Counted from the first letter of the stretch, positions 17,855 through 25,910 are shown. The stretch is DNA of 64,000 nucleotides from an uncultured Collinsella sp. (GCA_902493145.1 CABUOA010000002.1:33918-97917); one strand, 5' to 3'. Numbers and translations are program-made. The notes: generated by a model from the letters alone, not told the origin.

Positions 17855-18020
17855 TAAAAGGAAATGACCGGCGCGGCGCCCGCACAGCCCGCGCTGGCTT
17901 GCGGAGGGAACCAGGTGGGAATCCTGGGCAAGGGACATTACTGTATAGGACGCGCGGGCGAACCGCCTCGCGCCCCAAGCCAGACTGCTTCGCCTTTTCC
18001 TCACGGCATCGCCGTGGCGT
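17855..18020 (+). ncRNA. cobalamin riboswitch
   Basis: The stretch from about 17902 reads GGAGGGAA, then GGTGGGAATCC, then a GGGACATTACTGTA block, and later AAGCCAGACTGCTTCGCC (17976-17993). This spacing and sequence match the conserved core of cobalamin riboswitches (GGGAA, GGTG-AATCC, CCC-ACTGT, AGCCAGA-GCC). A possible L13-type hairpin (CACGGCATCGCCGTG) follows at 18002-18016. It lies between a strong promoter and a terminator-like hairpin upstream of cbiK. The expected logic is that bound cobalamin reduces expression of the chelatase and transporter genes. The outer boundaries are approximate. Confidence 0.88.
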
Positions 18021-18031
18021 TAGCTCCTTGT

Positions 18032-18058
18032 GAACCCCGAGGGGTGCGCTTTTCTTTC
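18032..18058 (+). terminator. candidate riboswitch expression-platform terminator
   Basis: ACCCCGAGGGGT can fold into a short GC-rich hairpin and is followed by GCGCTTTTCTTTC. It sits downstream of the riboswitch core and about 60 bases before the cbiK start codon, where a ligand-controlled terminator would be expected. The stem is short, so control by ribosome-site access cannot be excluded. Confidence 0.5.
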
Positions 18059-18116
18059 GCTTGTGCCGACAAGCAACTGTCGCCGGGGGACCGGCAAACC
18101 GAGGAAAGGAAAAACC

Positions 18117-19043
18117 ATGTCCGACCAGATGTCACGCCGCGGCTTCATGAGCGCCGCAGCAACCGGAGCCGTCGCGCTCGCCGGAGTCGCGCTCGCGGGC
18201 TGCTCCAACACCTCCGCAAGTTCCGAAAAATCGAGTGAAAAGGAGAAGGCCGTGAAGCCGGTCATCCTCGTCACGAGCTTCGGCACGAGCTACAACGACT
18301 CGCGCCACATCACCATCGGCGCCATCGAAGACGCTATCCGCGAGAAGTACTGGCAGGACTACGACATCCGCCGCGCCTTCACCGCGCAGATCATCATCGA
18401 CAAGCTGAAGAAGCGCGACGGCATCACGATCGACAACATGACCGAGGCGCTCGACCGCTGCGTGGAAGACGGCGTGAAGGAAATCGTCGTGCAGCCGACG
18501 CATCTCATGGGTGGCCTGGAATACACCGACGTGAAAGACGAGCTCGACAAGTACGCCGACAAGTTCGACAAAATCTCGCTCGGCGACCCGCTGCTCACCT
18601 CCGACGACGACTACAAGAAGGTGGCCGCAGCCATTAAGGAGAACATGGCGTCCTTCGACGACGGCAAGACGGCGCTGTGCCTCATGGGCCACGGCACCGA
18701 AGCCGATTCCAACGCCGACTATGCCAAGATGCAGGAAGTGTTTAAGAACGAGGGCTTGACGCAGTTCTTCGTCGGCACCGTCGAGGCTGAACCGACCTGC
18801 GAGGATGTTATCGCCGCCGCGAGCGCCGCAGGCTACAAGAAGGCCGTGCTCGCGCCGTTCATGGTGGTCGCGGGCGACCACGCGAACAACGACATGGCAG
18901 ACGAGACCGACCCCGACAGCTGGGCTGCGAAGTTCGTGGCCGCCGGCTTCGAAGTGACGTGCCTGCTCCAGGGTCTGGGACAGAACGTCGCGGTCGACGA
19001 CATCTACGTCTCGCACGTGGACGACGCCATCGCCAAGCTGTAA
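18117..19043 (+). CDS. cbiK: exported sirohydrochlorin cobaltochelatase CbiK (Tat lipoprotein)
   Basis: The 308-residue protein is a CbiK-type chelatase, which inserts Co2+ into sirohydrochlorin. Metal-site histidines are visible at His129 (VQPTHLMGG) and His192 (LMGHGTEAD), and LVTSFGTSY is the family N-terminal motif. Unlike enteric CbiK, it starts with a twin-arginine signal (SRRGF, 6-10) ending in a lipobox (LAGC, Cys29). It is therefore predicted to be folded inside, exported by Tat and anchored on the outer face of the membrane. A periplasmic CbiK is known in Desulfovibrio. GAGGAAAGGA precedes the ATG at 18117. It heads the riboswitch-controlled operon with the tetrapyrrole-type importer, so the extracytoplasmic chelatase may act in capture or trafficking as well as, or instead of, cytoplasmic biosynthesis. 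Confidence 0.88.
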   Translation: MSDQMSRRGFMSAAATGAVALAGVALAGCSNTSASSEKSSEKEKAVKPVILVTSFGTSYNDSRHITIGAIEDAIREKYWQDYDIRRAFTAQIIIDKLKKRDGITIDNMTEALDRCVEDGVKEIVVQPTHLMGGLEYTDVKDELDKYADKFDKISLGDPLLTSDDDYKKVAAAIKENMASFDDGKTALCLMGHGTEADSNADYAKMQEVFKNEGLTQFFVGTVEAEPTCEDVIAAASAAGYKKAVLAPFMVVAGDHANNDMADETDPDSWAAKFVAAGFEVTCLLQGLGQNVAVDDIYVSHVDDAIAKL

Positions 19044-19052
19044 ACTCGCCGC

Positions 19053-19124
19053 GCACGGGGGCGCCGGTCGCGTCCCCGTGCAACGGGCATGCGCCTTCCC
19101 CGACTGACGGCGCATGCCCGTTGC
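19053..19124 (+). repeat. two consecutive strong stem-loops between cbiK and the next lipoprotein gene
   Basis: GCACGGGG (19053-19060) pairs with CCCCGTGC (19074-19081). GCAACGGGCATGCGCC (19080-19095) pairs perfectly over 16 bases with 19109-19124. No U-tract follows either, so they are not classic terminators. They fill most of the 144-base gap after cbiK and probably set the relative amounts of chelatase and transporter mRNA through stability or partial termination. The arms overlap by two bases. Confidence 0.7.
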
Positions 19125-19187
19125 ATTCGCATCCCGCCCGCCCACCGCACGGCGCGGGCGGTCGAAGCGATTGAAAGGAACCCCTCC

Positions 19188-19721
19188 ATGTTGAAGAAAA
19201 CCCTCGTCTTCGCCCTGTCGGCGGCGCTTCTCGCGTTCTCGCTCGCCGGCTGCGCCGGAAATTCAAGCGACGGCGCAAAGGCAAGCAATACCGATTCCCA
19301 GGAAAAGACCGAGCAGGCGGCCGATGCAACCGAGGGCGCAAGCGCTGCCCCCATCACCGCCGACAAGGTGGCCGACGGCACCTATCCGATCACCGTAGAT
19401 TCCAGCTCGAACATGTTCAGGATTGTGGACGCCCAGCTCATCGTGGAAAACGGCTCCATGCACTGCGTGATGACGCTTTCCGGCACGGGCTACGGCAAGC
19501 TCTTCATGGGCACGGGCGACGAGGCTGCCGCCGCGAGCGAGGCCGACTTCATCCCCTATGTGGAAAACGCGGAAGGTAAGTACACCTACGACGTGCCCGT
19601 TGATGCGCTCGACGAGGACACCGCCTGTGCCGCGTGGAGTATTAGAAAAGAGCAGTGGTACGACCGCACGCTTGTGTTCGAATCCGCCGGCGTCGATCTG
19701 CGCGCCGACGCACTGAAGTAA
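19188..19721 (+). CDS. small lipoprotein of the corrinoid transport operon
   Basis: The 177-residue protein has a lipoprotein signal (LLAFSLAGC, Cys22), a Ser/Ala/Glu-rich spacer to about residue 55, then a domain of alternating short strands starting DGTYPITVDSSS and ending ERTL-like (YDRTLVFESAGV). That domain shares spacing and motifs with the N-terminal domain of the next protein: an IV-x-(D/N)G turn, a central T/L-S-x-x-Y-x-K motif and a V-x-(A)LDED turn. I do not recognise the family by name. A surface ligand-binding beta-sandwich that hands tetrapyrrole to the binding protein is an inference from position and duplication. AAAGGAA precedes the ATG. Confidence 0.75.
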   Translation: MLKKTLVFALSAALLAFSLAGCAGNSSDGAKASNTDSQEKTEQAADATEGASAAPITADKVADGTYPITVDSSSNMFRIVDAQLIVENGSMHCVMTLSGTGYGKLFMGTGDEAAAASEADFIPYVENAEGKYTYDVPVDALDEDTACAAWSIRKEQWYDRTLVFESAGVDLRADALK

Positions 19722-19725
19722 CGCC

Positions 19726-21297
19726 ATGCGGTCGATTCTTCCCAAGGGGGAAAACAGGAAGCGCCACAGCATCGCGGCGCGCGCGATCGCCTGCGTTCTC
19801 ATCGCCCTGCTCGCGCTTCCCTTCGCGGGGTGCAGTGCGAGCCCAAACGCGACCGGTGGCACGGCGGGCTCTCAGGAATACACTGTGAGTGTCTCGCTTT
19901 CCGGCGGGTCAGGGCGCGCAAGCATCGCCTCACCCACCACAATTGTGAAGGATGGCGACACCTACACCGCGACCATCACCTGGTCGAGTTCGAACTACGA
20001 CAAGATGACCGTCGACGGCGTGGACTACGCGCCCGTAAACGACGGCGGCAACTCCACGTTCGAGATACCCGTCACGCTCGACGAGGACATCGCCGTGTCG
20101 GCCGAGACCGTCGCCATGTCGACGCCGCACACCATCGACTACACGATCCACTTCGACTCATCCACCATGAAGGAGAAATCGGGCGACGAAGCAAGCGGCG
20201 GCTCCCCTGCGGGAACGGCTTCAAGCGCCGCGGCCGACTTCCACAACGCCGATTTGGGCTGTGGCTGGAAGCCAACAGGGGCGCTTCAGCTTGAATACGC
20301 CGAGCACTTCACTGTCGACGAGTTCGAAGGCGGTCTGCGGCTTATCTGCGTTTCGAATGGGGAGCGTTTCCTCGTGGTGCCGCAAGATGCGAAGGTACCT
20401 GATGGGTTGAGCTCCGACATCGCGGTCATAAGGCGCCCCGCCGACAAGGTGTACCTCGTGTCGTCGGCGACGATGTGCCTGGTCGACGCGCTCGATGCGA
20501 ACGACAATATCGTCATGTCGGGCACGAAGGCCGACGATTGCTCGGTCGCAGGCTTCAAAAGCGCGCTCGAAAGTGGGGCGATCGCCTACGGCGGCAAGTA
20601 CAGCGCGCCCGACTACGAGCGAATATCGGCCTCGGGCTGCACGCTCGCCATCGAGAACACCATGATCAACCACACGCCCGATGTGAAGGAAAAACTGCAG
20701 AAGCTCGGGCTCGTCGTGCTCACCGAACAGTCGTCGAGCGAGCCCGAAGCACTCGGGCGCGTCGAGTGGATTAAGCTTTTCGGCGTCCTGTTCGACAAGG
20801 AAGACGAGGCCGCGCACCTGTTCAACGAGCAGAAGGCCCGCGTCGAGCAAACGTCGGGGCTCGCGTCGTCAGGTAAAACCGTGGCGTATTTCTACATTAA
20901 CTCGAACGGGGCCGCCGTCACGCGGCGGGCGGGCGACTACGTGGCGCAGATGATCGAGCTTGCAGGCGGCAGCTACGCGCTCGATGACGCGCAGACGGCG
21001 TCGACGTCAGGTTCGTCAGTAACGCTCGAAATGGAGCGCTTCTACGCGACGGCGAAGGATGCCGACATCATCGTCTACAACGGCACCATCGACGAATCGG
21101 TTGCCACCTTGAACGACTTCGTAGGCAAAAACGCGCTATTGTCGCAGTTCAAAGCCGTGAAGAACGGCAACGTCTGGGTCACAAGCGCCGACATGTACCA
21201 GCAGATGACTTCTACCGCCGACATTATCGACGAGCTGCACGGGGCGTTCACCGGCGATGACGCGAGCGACTTCCATTATCTGAGGAAGCTCGGTTAG
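19726..21297 (+). CDS. ABC transporter substrate-binding lipoprotein, FecB/BtuF type with extra N-terminal domain
   Basis: The 523-residue protein has a long positively charged N-terminus and a lipobox (LPFAGC, Cys36). Residues ~46-150 form a beta-rich domain resembling the preceding lipoprotein. Residues ~165-523 look like a class III periplasmic-binding protein for iron, cobalamin or haem complexes. Visible there are a segment around ISASGCTLAIENTMI, SSEPEALGRVEWIKLFG, a long linking helix, VTRRAGDYVAQMIELAGG, and MYQQMTSTADIIDELHGAF near the C-terminus. It starts four bases after the previous stop and is followed by its permease. The riboswitch points to a corrinoid or precursor as substrate; haem or another metal chelate remains possible. 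Confidence 0.85.
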   Translation: MRSILPKGENRKRHSIAARAIACVLIALLALPFAGCSASPNATGGTAGSQEYTVSVSLSGGSGRASIASPTTIVKDGDTYTATITWSSSNYDKMTVDGVDYAPVNDGGNSTFEIPVTLDEDIAVSAETVAMSTPHTIDYTIHFDSSTMKEKSGDEASGGSPAGTASSAAADFHNADLGCGWKPTGALQLEYAEHFTVDEFEGGLRLICVSNGERFLVVPQDAKVPDGLSSDIAVIRRPADKVYLVSSATMCLVDALDANDNIVMSGTKADDCSVAGFKSALESGAIAYGGKYSAPDYERISASGCTLAIENTMINHTPDVKEKLQKLGLVVLTEQSSSEPEALGRVEWIKLFGVLFDKEDEAAHLFNEQKARVEQTSGLASSGKTVAYFYINSNGAAVTRRAGDYVAQMIELAGGSYALDDAQTASTSGSSVTLEMERFYATAKDADIIVYNGTIDESVATLNDFVGKNALLSQFKAVKNGNVWVTSADMYQQMTSTADIIDELHGAFTGDDASDFHYLRKLG

Positions 21298-21301
21298 CGC
21301 C

Positions 21302-22342
21302 ATGAGAAGCCGGCTTTCCATGGCATACGACGAATCGGGGCGCGCCGCGCGGTGTCGCGTCGTTACGGTGCTGCTCGCTGTTGCCCTCATCGTGCTCGTC
21401 GGGGCCAACCTGTGCATCGGGAGCGTGCTCGTGCCCGCAGACCACATCCCCGGTATTCTTTCGGGCGGCGCGGCCAATTCCATGGAAAGCCAGGTCATCT
21501 GGGAGATTCGCCTGCCGCGCGTGCTTTCAGCCGTGCTTCTCGGCGGGGCACTTTCGCTTTCCGGGTTCCTGCTGCAGACGTTTTTCAACAACCCCATCGC
21601 CGACCCGTTCATCTTGGGCGTCTCCTCGGGCGCAAAGTTCGTCGTCGCGCTTACGATGATCGTACTTCTAGGCGCGAACCAGGCCATGTCCTCGCCGGCC
21701 ATGGTGGCCGCAGCGTTTCTGGGCTCGCTTATCACCATCGGCTTCGTGCTCCTCATCGCACGGCGCATAAGTTCCATGGCCATGCTCATCGTGGCGGGCG
21801 TCATGGTGGGATACATCTGCTCGGCGGCGACGAACTTCCTCATCGCCTTCGCCGACGACCAGTCCATCGTGAACCTGCACAACTGGTCTTTGGGTAGCTT
21901 CTCGGGTTCGAGCTGGGACGACATCGCGGTCATCGCGGTCGTGGTGATCACCGTGAGCGCATGCGTATTCGCGATATCGAAGCCCCTTTCCGCCTTCCAG
22001 CTGGGAGAAGCCTACGCGAAAAGCGTCGGCGTGAACGTCGAACGCTTCCGCGTGGTGCTCGTCCTTCTAGCGAGCATGCTCTCCGCCTGCGTGACCGCGT
22101 TCGCTGGTCCGGTGTCGTTCGTAGGCATCGCGGTTCCGCATCTCGTGAAGTCGGCGCTAAAGTCGTCGAAGCCCATCCGCGTGATTCCTGCGTGCTTCTT
22201 GGGAGGCGCCATCTTCTGCGCGGGCTGCGATTTGATCGCGCGCACGCTGTTCTCTCCCGTCGAGCTTTCCATCAGCGCCGTCACCGCCATCTTCGGCGCT
22301 CCGGTGGTTATCGCGCTCATGTTGAAGAAGCGGGTGAGGTAG
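21302..22342 (+). CDS. FecCD/BtuC-family ABC transporter permease
   Basis: The 346-residue protein is an inner-membrane permease with about nine or ten hydrophobic segments. The BtuC/FecCD signatures are clear: RLPRVLSAVLLGGALSLSG, NNPIADPFILGVSSGA, LVGYIC-like helices (MVGYICSAATNFL), NWSLGSFSGSSWDD, and the C-terminal FAGPVSFVGIAVPHLVK, the loop that contacts the ATPase. The start is four bases after the binding-protein stop. It should form the channel of the corrinoid-type importer with the neighbouring ATPase. Confidence 0.93.
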   Translation: MRSRLSMAYDESGRAARCRVVTVLLAVALIVLVGANLCIGSVLVPADHIPGILSGGAANSMESQVIWEIRLPRVLSAVLLGGALSLSGFLLQTFFNNPIADPFILGVSSGAKFVVALTMIVLLGANQAMSSPAMVAAAFLGSLITIGFVLLIARRISSMAMLIVAGVMVGYICSAATNFLIAFADDQSIVNLHNWSLGSFSGSSWDDIAVIAVVVITVSACVFAISKPLSAFQLGEAYAKSVGVNVERFRVVLVLLASMLSACVTAFAGPVSFVGIAVPHLVKSALKSSKPIRVIPACFLGGAIFCAGCDLIARTLFSPVELSISAVTAIFGAPVVIALMLKKRVR

Positions 22343-23659
22343 ATGGGGGAATTCGTGCCGCGGCCCAAAACGCTCGGAGGGGACATTCCATGCTTAGACA
22401 GTCCTGAGCTCGCACGAAAGCGCCAGAAGGCACTTTCGGCTCGTGCGGAACTGCGCGCGGAACGCCTCCTCCGAGCGGAGCCGAACCTCGAAACTACGGT
22501 CGAAACGCAGGCTGACGGAGCGCCGCTTTTCCACATAAGCGACCTGTCGGCGGGCTACGACAAGAAGGTCGTAGTCGAAGGCGTCGATCTGGAGGTTCGC
22601 GCGGGCGACGTCGTGGCGCTCATCGGGCCGAACGGCTCGGGCAAGTCGACCATCTTGAAAACCATCACACGCCATCTGGCACCGCTTGCCGGCGCGGTCG
22701 AGCTCGACGGGCGGGAGATTTCCCGATGGAAGACGGCGGAGTTCGCAAGGAACCTTGCCGTTATGCTGACAGATCGCCCCCGGACCGAGCTCCTCACCTG
22801 CCGCGATATCGTAGAGGCGGGAAGGCATCCCTACACCGGGCGAATGGGCACACTCTCGCCCGACGACAATAGTCGGGTCGACGAGGCCATGAAAACCGCA
22901 CATGTGGAAGAGCTCTCCGAGCGCGACTTCATGCAGATAAGCGACGGGCAACGCCAGCGCGTCATGCTCGCACGCGCCATCGCGCAGGATCCGCGTGTGC
23001 TCGTGCTCGACGAGCCCACGTCGTATCTCGATATCCGCTACCAGATCGACCTGCTGCGAATACTTCGCCACCTTGCGAAATCGCGGAATGTGGCTGTCAT
23101 CATGTCCATCCACGAACTCGAGCTCGCGCAGAAAAGCGCCGACAAGGTGATTTGCGTGAAGGACGGCCGGGTCTTCCGCGCCGGCGCACCCGAGGACATA
23201 TTCACGCGCGAGACGATTGGCGAGCTCTACGGCCTTCAGCATGGCACCTTCAACGAGCGCTTCGGCAGCGTGGAAATTGGGCGCCCGCACGGCGATGCGC
23301 ACACGTTCGTCATCGCCGGCGCAGGTACGGGGTCGGCTGTGTTTCGCCAGCTCGTCCGGCAGGGCAAGGCGTTCTACGCGGGCGTTCTGCACGAAGGGGA
23401 CATCGACTGCGAGCTCGCGCGCGACCTGGCAGCGGAATGCGTGGCCGAGCGCGCCTTCGAGCCAATCGGGGATAGAACCATAGCCCGCGCCAAAGAGCTC
23501 CTCGTCCACTGCGCGCGCCTTATCGTGTGTCCCGCCGCCTTCGGCACCATAAACGCCCGCAACGCAGAGCTCGTCGAGTTCGCACGCTCGCACGGTATCG
23601 AGGTCATGCGAGCGTGCGAAGGCACATCGGAGGATTCCCAATTGGGGTGGAAAGGATAA
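22343..23659 (+). CDS. BtuD/FecE-type ABC ATPase with extra C-terminal Rossmann-like domain
   Basis: The 438-residue ATPase starts directly after the permease stop. Residues 1-~60 are a charged extension. The ABC domain follows with Walker A GPNGSGKST (95-103), signature ISDGQRQR (199-206), Walker B VLVLDEP (219-225) and the H-loop His257. LSGGQ is replaced by ISDGQ, as is usual in the iron/B12 subfamily. Residues ~318-430 form an added alpha/beta domain beginning TFVIAGAGTGSAVFRQLV, with CPAAFGTINARNAEL near the end. Similar C-terminal extensions occur in some corrinoid or iron importers of anaerobes, and their role is unclear. It may sense a ligand. Confidence 0.9.
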   Translation: MGEFVPRPKTLGGDIPCLDSPELARKRQKALSARAELRAERLLRAEPNLETTVETQADGAPLFHISDLSAGYDKKVVVEGVDLEVRAGDVVALIGPNGSGKSTILKTITRHLAPLAGAVELDGREISRWKTAEFARNLAVMLTDRPRTELLTCRDIVEAGRHPYTGRMGTLSPDDNSRVDEAMKTAHVEELSERDFMQISDGQRQRVMLARAIAQDPRVLVLDEPTSYLDIRYQIDLLRILRHLAKSRNVAVIMSIHELELAQKSADKVICVKDGRVFRAGAPEDIFTRETIGELYGLQHGTFNERFGSVEIGRPHGDAHTFVIAGAGTGSAVFRQLVRQGKAFYAGVLHEGDIDCELARDLAAECVAERAFEPIGDRTIARAKELLVHCARLIVCPAAFGTINARNAELVEFARSHGIEVMRACEGTSEDSQLGWKG

Positions 23660-23676
23660 ACTGGACTTTCTTTTAA

Positions 23677-23769
23677 GGATCCTCAGGCTACAGCTCCTAC
23701 GCCGGCGAGGTCTACAAGGCGCCGGAGAACCTCGTAAACAGGAATTTCCACGCCGACGAGCCCAACTAG
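23677..23769 (+). pseudogene. IS3-family transposase OrfB remnant
   Basis: An open stretch just after the ABC ATPase reads YSSYAGEVYKAPENL followed by VNRNFHADEPN and a TAG at 23767-23769. This matches the linker before the DDE domain of IS3/IS150-family OrfB transposases, where R/K-YSSY-GE-APENL-DFHA-PN is strongly conserved. A TAA (23674-23676) lies immediately upstream and the catalytic DDE region is absent, so it is a dead fragment of about 30 codons. It marks the right edge of the cobalamin island, next to the convergent TetR gene. Confidence 0.75.
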
Positions 23770-23771
23770 GC

Positions 23772-24383
23772 CTAGTCCAAGCGAGATTCCAGACTCGACA
23801 GGCCGTTGAGAGTCAGATCGTTGGCGACCTCAGAGACGCGCTCGATAGGAACCGATCCGTCAGACAGTGCCCACGTGCGATAGATGCCGATGATACCCGA
23901 CAGCAAAAACGCCAGATAGTAATCGAACATCTCGTCCTTGAGACCTTGTGGCAGCAGATCGCGCTCGGCAATCTCGTGCTCGAGCGGCGCACGAAGACGA
24001 GCCATAAAATCATCGAGCGGAATATTCTCGATCAGCTGACGATTGAGCACCAGGTTGTTGCACAGCGCCTCGTTTACGGTTTTAAAGAAGGTCGCCGCCG
24101 CGCCCAGAGCGCGCTCGTTGGTGTCACCGTCCATGGAAGCAAGCGTTTTCTCGACCGAGTCGACAATCATCTCCACCACATCGACGGCAATGGCATCGAG
24201 CAGGCCGTCAACCGTGCCAAAGTGCACGTAGAAGGTCTTGCGGTCGACATTGGCCTCGCGCGCGATGGCACTCACCGTAATGTCTGCCAGCGGCTTTTCC
24301 ATGAGCAAGCGCTCAAAAGCGGAAAGGATGGCATTGCGGCTGCGAACGATACGGCGATCAATACGCAGTTTACTGGTGGCCAT
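23772..24383 (-). CDS. TetR/AcrR-family transcriptional regulator
   Basis: The 203-residue protein has an N-terminal TetR helix-turn-helix (SAFERLLMEKPLADITVSAI, then ANVDRKTFYVHFGT) at about residues 20-60, and a C-terminal helical TetR_C-like domain. The start ATG at 24383 is preceded by AAGGGA. In a genome without the island it would face the ABC permease at the left end, so it may regulate that exporter; this is inference. A 7-bp inverted repeat upstream (24427-24450) is a candidate autoregulatory site. Confidence 0.88.
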   Translation of the reverse strand: MATSKLRIDRRIVRSRNAILSAFERLLMEKPLADITVSAIAREANVDRKTFYVHFGTVDGLLDAIAVDVVEMIVDSVEKTLASMDGDTNERALGAAATFFKTVNEALCNNLVLNRQLIENIPLDDFMARLRAPLEHEIAERDLLPQGLKDEMFDYYLAFLLSGIIGIYRTWALSDGSVPIERVSEVANDLTLNGLSSLESRLD

Positions 24384-24426
24384 GGGTGTGTCCCTTCGAT
24401 ATGCGAGCATTCATCAACAGATGAGA

Positions 24427-24450
24427 GATAATCTACGTAAGAGGATTATC
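24427..24450. promoter_or_regulatory. candidate TetR operator: GATAATC inverted repeat
   Basis: GATAATC (24427-24433) and its exact reverse complement GATTATC (24444-24450) flank ten bases, in the gap upstream of the TetR gene. Size and position suit a TetR-family operator, but there is no second copy nearby to confirm it. Confidence 0.4.
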
Positions 24451-24499
24451 CCCCATACAGCTCAAATATGCCCCGCATCATGAAGAACGCACGACTGCC

Positions 24500-25807
24500 C
24501 TACCGCGACTTAGGGTGCTTCTTCTTATTGAGCGCCGACGGAGATACGCGGATACCGTCGCCCGTCTGGCGCACATAGGCTTTATGAGCCGGCTTAGCGG
24601 TCCCAGAAGCCTTCTGAGCGTGCTTCCTGGGATCAACGGTAACAGCATTCGTAGGGTGCGGCTTAGTGGGCGCAGAGGGCGTCTGAGGCTCGCGGCCGAG
24701 CTTGCGCATCACGCGATCCCAGCGCGCATGGATGCTCTCGTTGTGGGCGCTCTTAAGGCCCAGCAGGGGCGCAGCCAAAATGGTCGGCGCGATAAACGTA
24801 ATGAGACGCCACAGCAGATAGCCGGCGGTCGAAGCCGACCCAAAGAAATGACCCAAGAACAAAGCAAAGCCGCCCTCAGCGCCACCAGTTCCACCGGGCA
24901 AGGGAACCGCAGAGCTCAGCAGCTGGACAAAGGCGCTCGCGGCCATGACCGAGAAAAAGTCGACCTCGTGGTGGCCAAAGGCGAGCATCAGAAAATACGG
25001 CACCAGATAGAAAAACGCGAGCTGCAGCATGGTGATAAACACGGTGAGCAGCATGGAAGAAAAATGTCCGGCCGAAAGCTTGAACTTCTCGGAGAAGGAG
25101 TAGATCTCGCCATCGACAAACGAGCGCCATCCATCGATCTTAGTGGCCGAGACACCTATGCGCTCGAGCCAATTGATGATGCAATGGGCGACGCGCGTGA
25201 CGGTCTTAGGCATGAGCGCGACGGCGAAGATGCCGAGCAGGATGCAGCAGTGACCGCCAAAACTAAAGACGCACAGCAGCGTCATGTCGCCATAGCGCTC
25301 GGCAAAAAACGGCATGCGAGCAAGCAATAGGATAGCACCCCAGGCAACAAGGCCAAACTGATACACAATAAATCGGGTGAACTGCGTGGCACCCGCTTCG
25401 CCCACGTTTTGGCCCGCTTTGGTCAGGCGGTAGATCTGGGCAGGCGTAGAGCCCATCATCATGGGCGTCAGGTTGCCAAAGAAGATGCCACTCGCCTCGA
25501 CCGAGATCAGGTCGCGAATGCCGACGGGTGAATTGGGGTCGAGCCAGACGGCGATCGCATAGGCCACAATGCCAAAGAACAGATACATAAACATGCAAAG
25601 ACACGCGACAACGAGCCAGGGCGCCTGGACGCTCGACATAGCAGCCCAGAACTGCCCCATCTGCCCGGTTACCACCAGATAGACGATATAACCCACCAGC
25701 ACAACGCCGATAAAGATTGCGCCGCGGCGTGCGCTCTTATTGTCATCGCCGCCCGAGGCCTCAACCTCGACCTGGGGCTTGGACGTATGCTGAGAGGACT
25801 CCGTCAT
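24500..25807 (-). CDS. lysylphosphatidylglycerol synthetase-type flippase-domain membrane protein (UPF0104)
   Basis: The 435-residue protein has about eight hydrophobic segments and the UPF0104/LPG_synthase_TM pattern: GNLTPMMMGSTPAQIYRLTKAG, FTRFIVYQFG, and SSAVPLPGGTGGAEGGF near the C-terminal third. The C-terminal ~80 residues are a hydrophilic Lys/Pro-rich tail without a lysyltransferase domain. It therefore resembles the stand-alone flippase-like half of MprF or glycosyltransferase-associated membrane proteins; the lipid substrate is unknown. The ATG at 25807 has AAGGAG six bases upstream. Confidence 0.82.
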   Translation of the reverse strand: MTESSQHTSKPQVEVEASGGDDNKSARRGAIFIGVVLVGYIVYLVVTGQMGQFWAAMSSVQAPWLVVACLCMFMYLFFGIVAYAIAVWLDPNSPVGIRDLISVEASGIFFGNLTPMMMGSTPAQIYRLTKAGQNVGEAGATQFTRFIVYQFGLVAWGAILLLARMPFFAERYGDMTLLCVFSFGGHCCILLGIFAVALMPKTVTRVAHCIINWLERIGVSATKIDGWRSFVDGEIYSFSEKFKLSAGHFSSMLLTVFITMLQLAFFYLVPYFLMLAFGHHEVDFFSVMAASAFVQLLSSAVPLPGGTGGAEGGFALFLGHFFGSASTAGYLLWRLITFIAPTILAAPLLGLKSAHNESIHARWDRVMRKLGREPQTPSAPTKPHPTNAVTVDPRKHAQKASGTAKPAHKAYVRQTGDGIRVSPSALNKKKHPKSR

Positions 25808-25910
25808 GAGACTCCTTCTAACAGTCAAAATATCTTGGTTATTGTACCCGTAAGGGCCATAGGCAGAACGCAAAGCTCTGGTTCAAACGGGAATTGCAGA
25901 CGGTTGTTTG

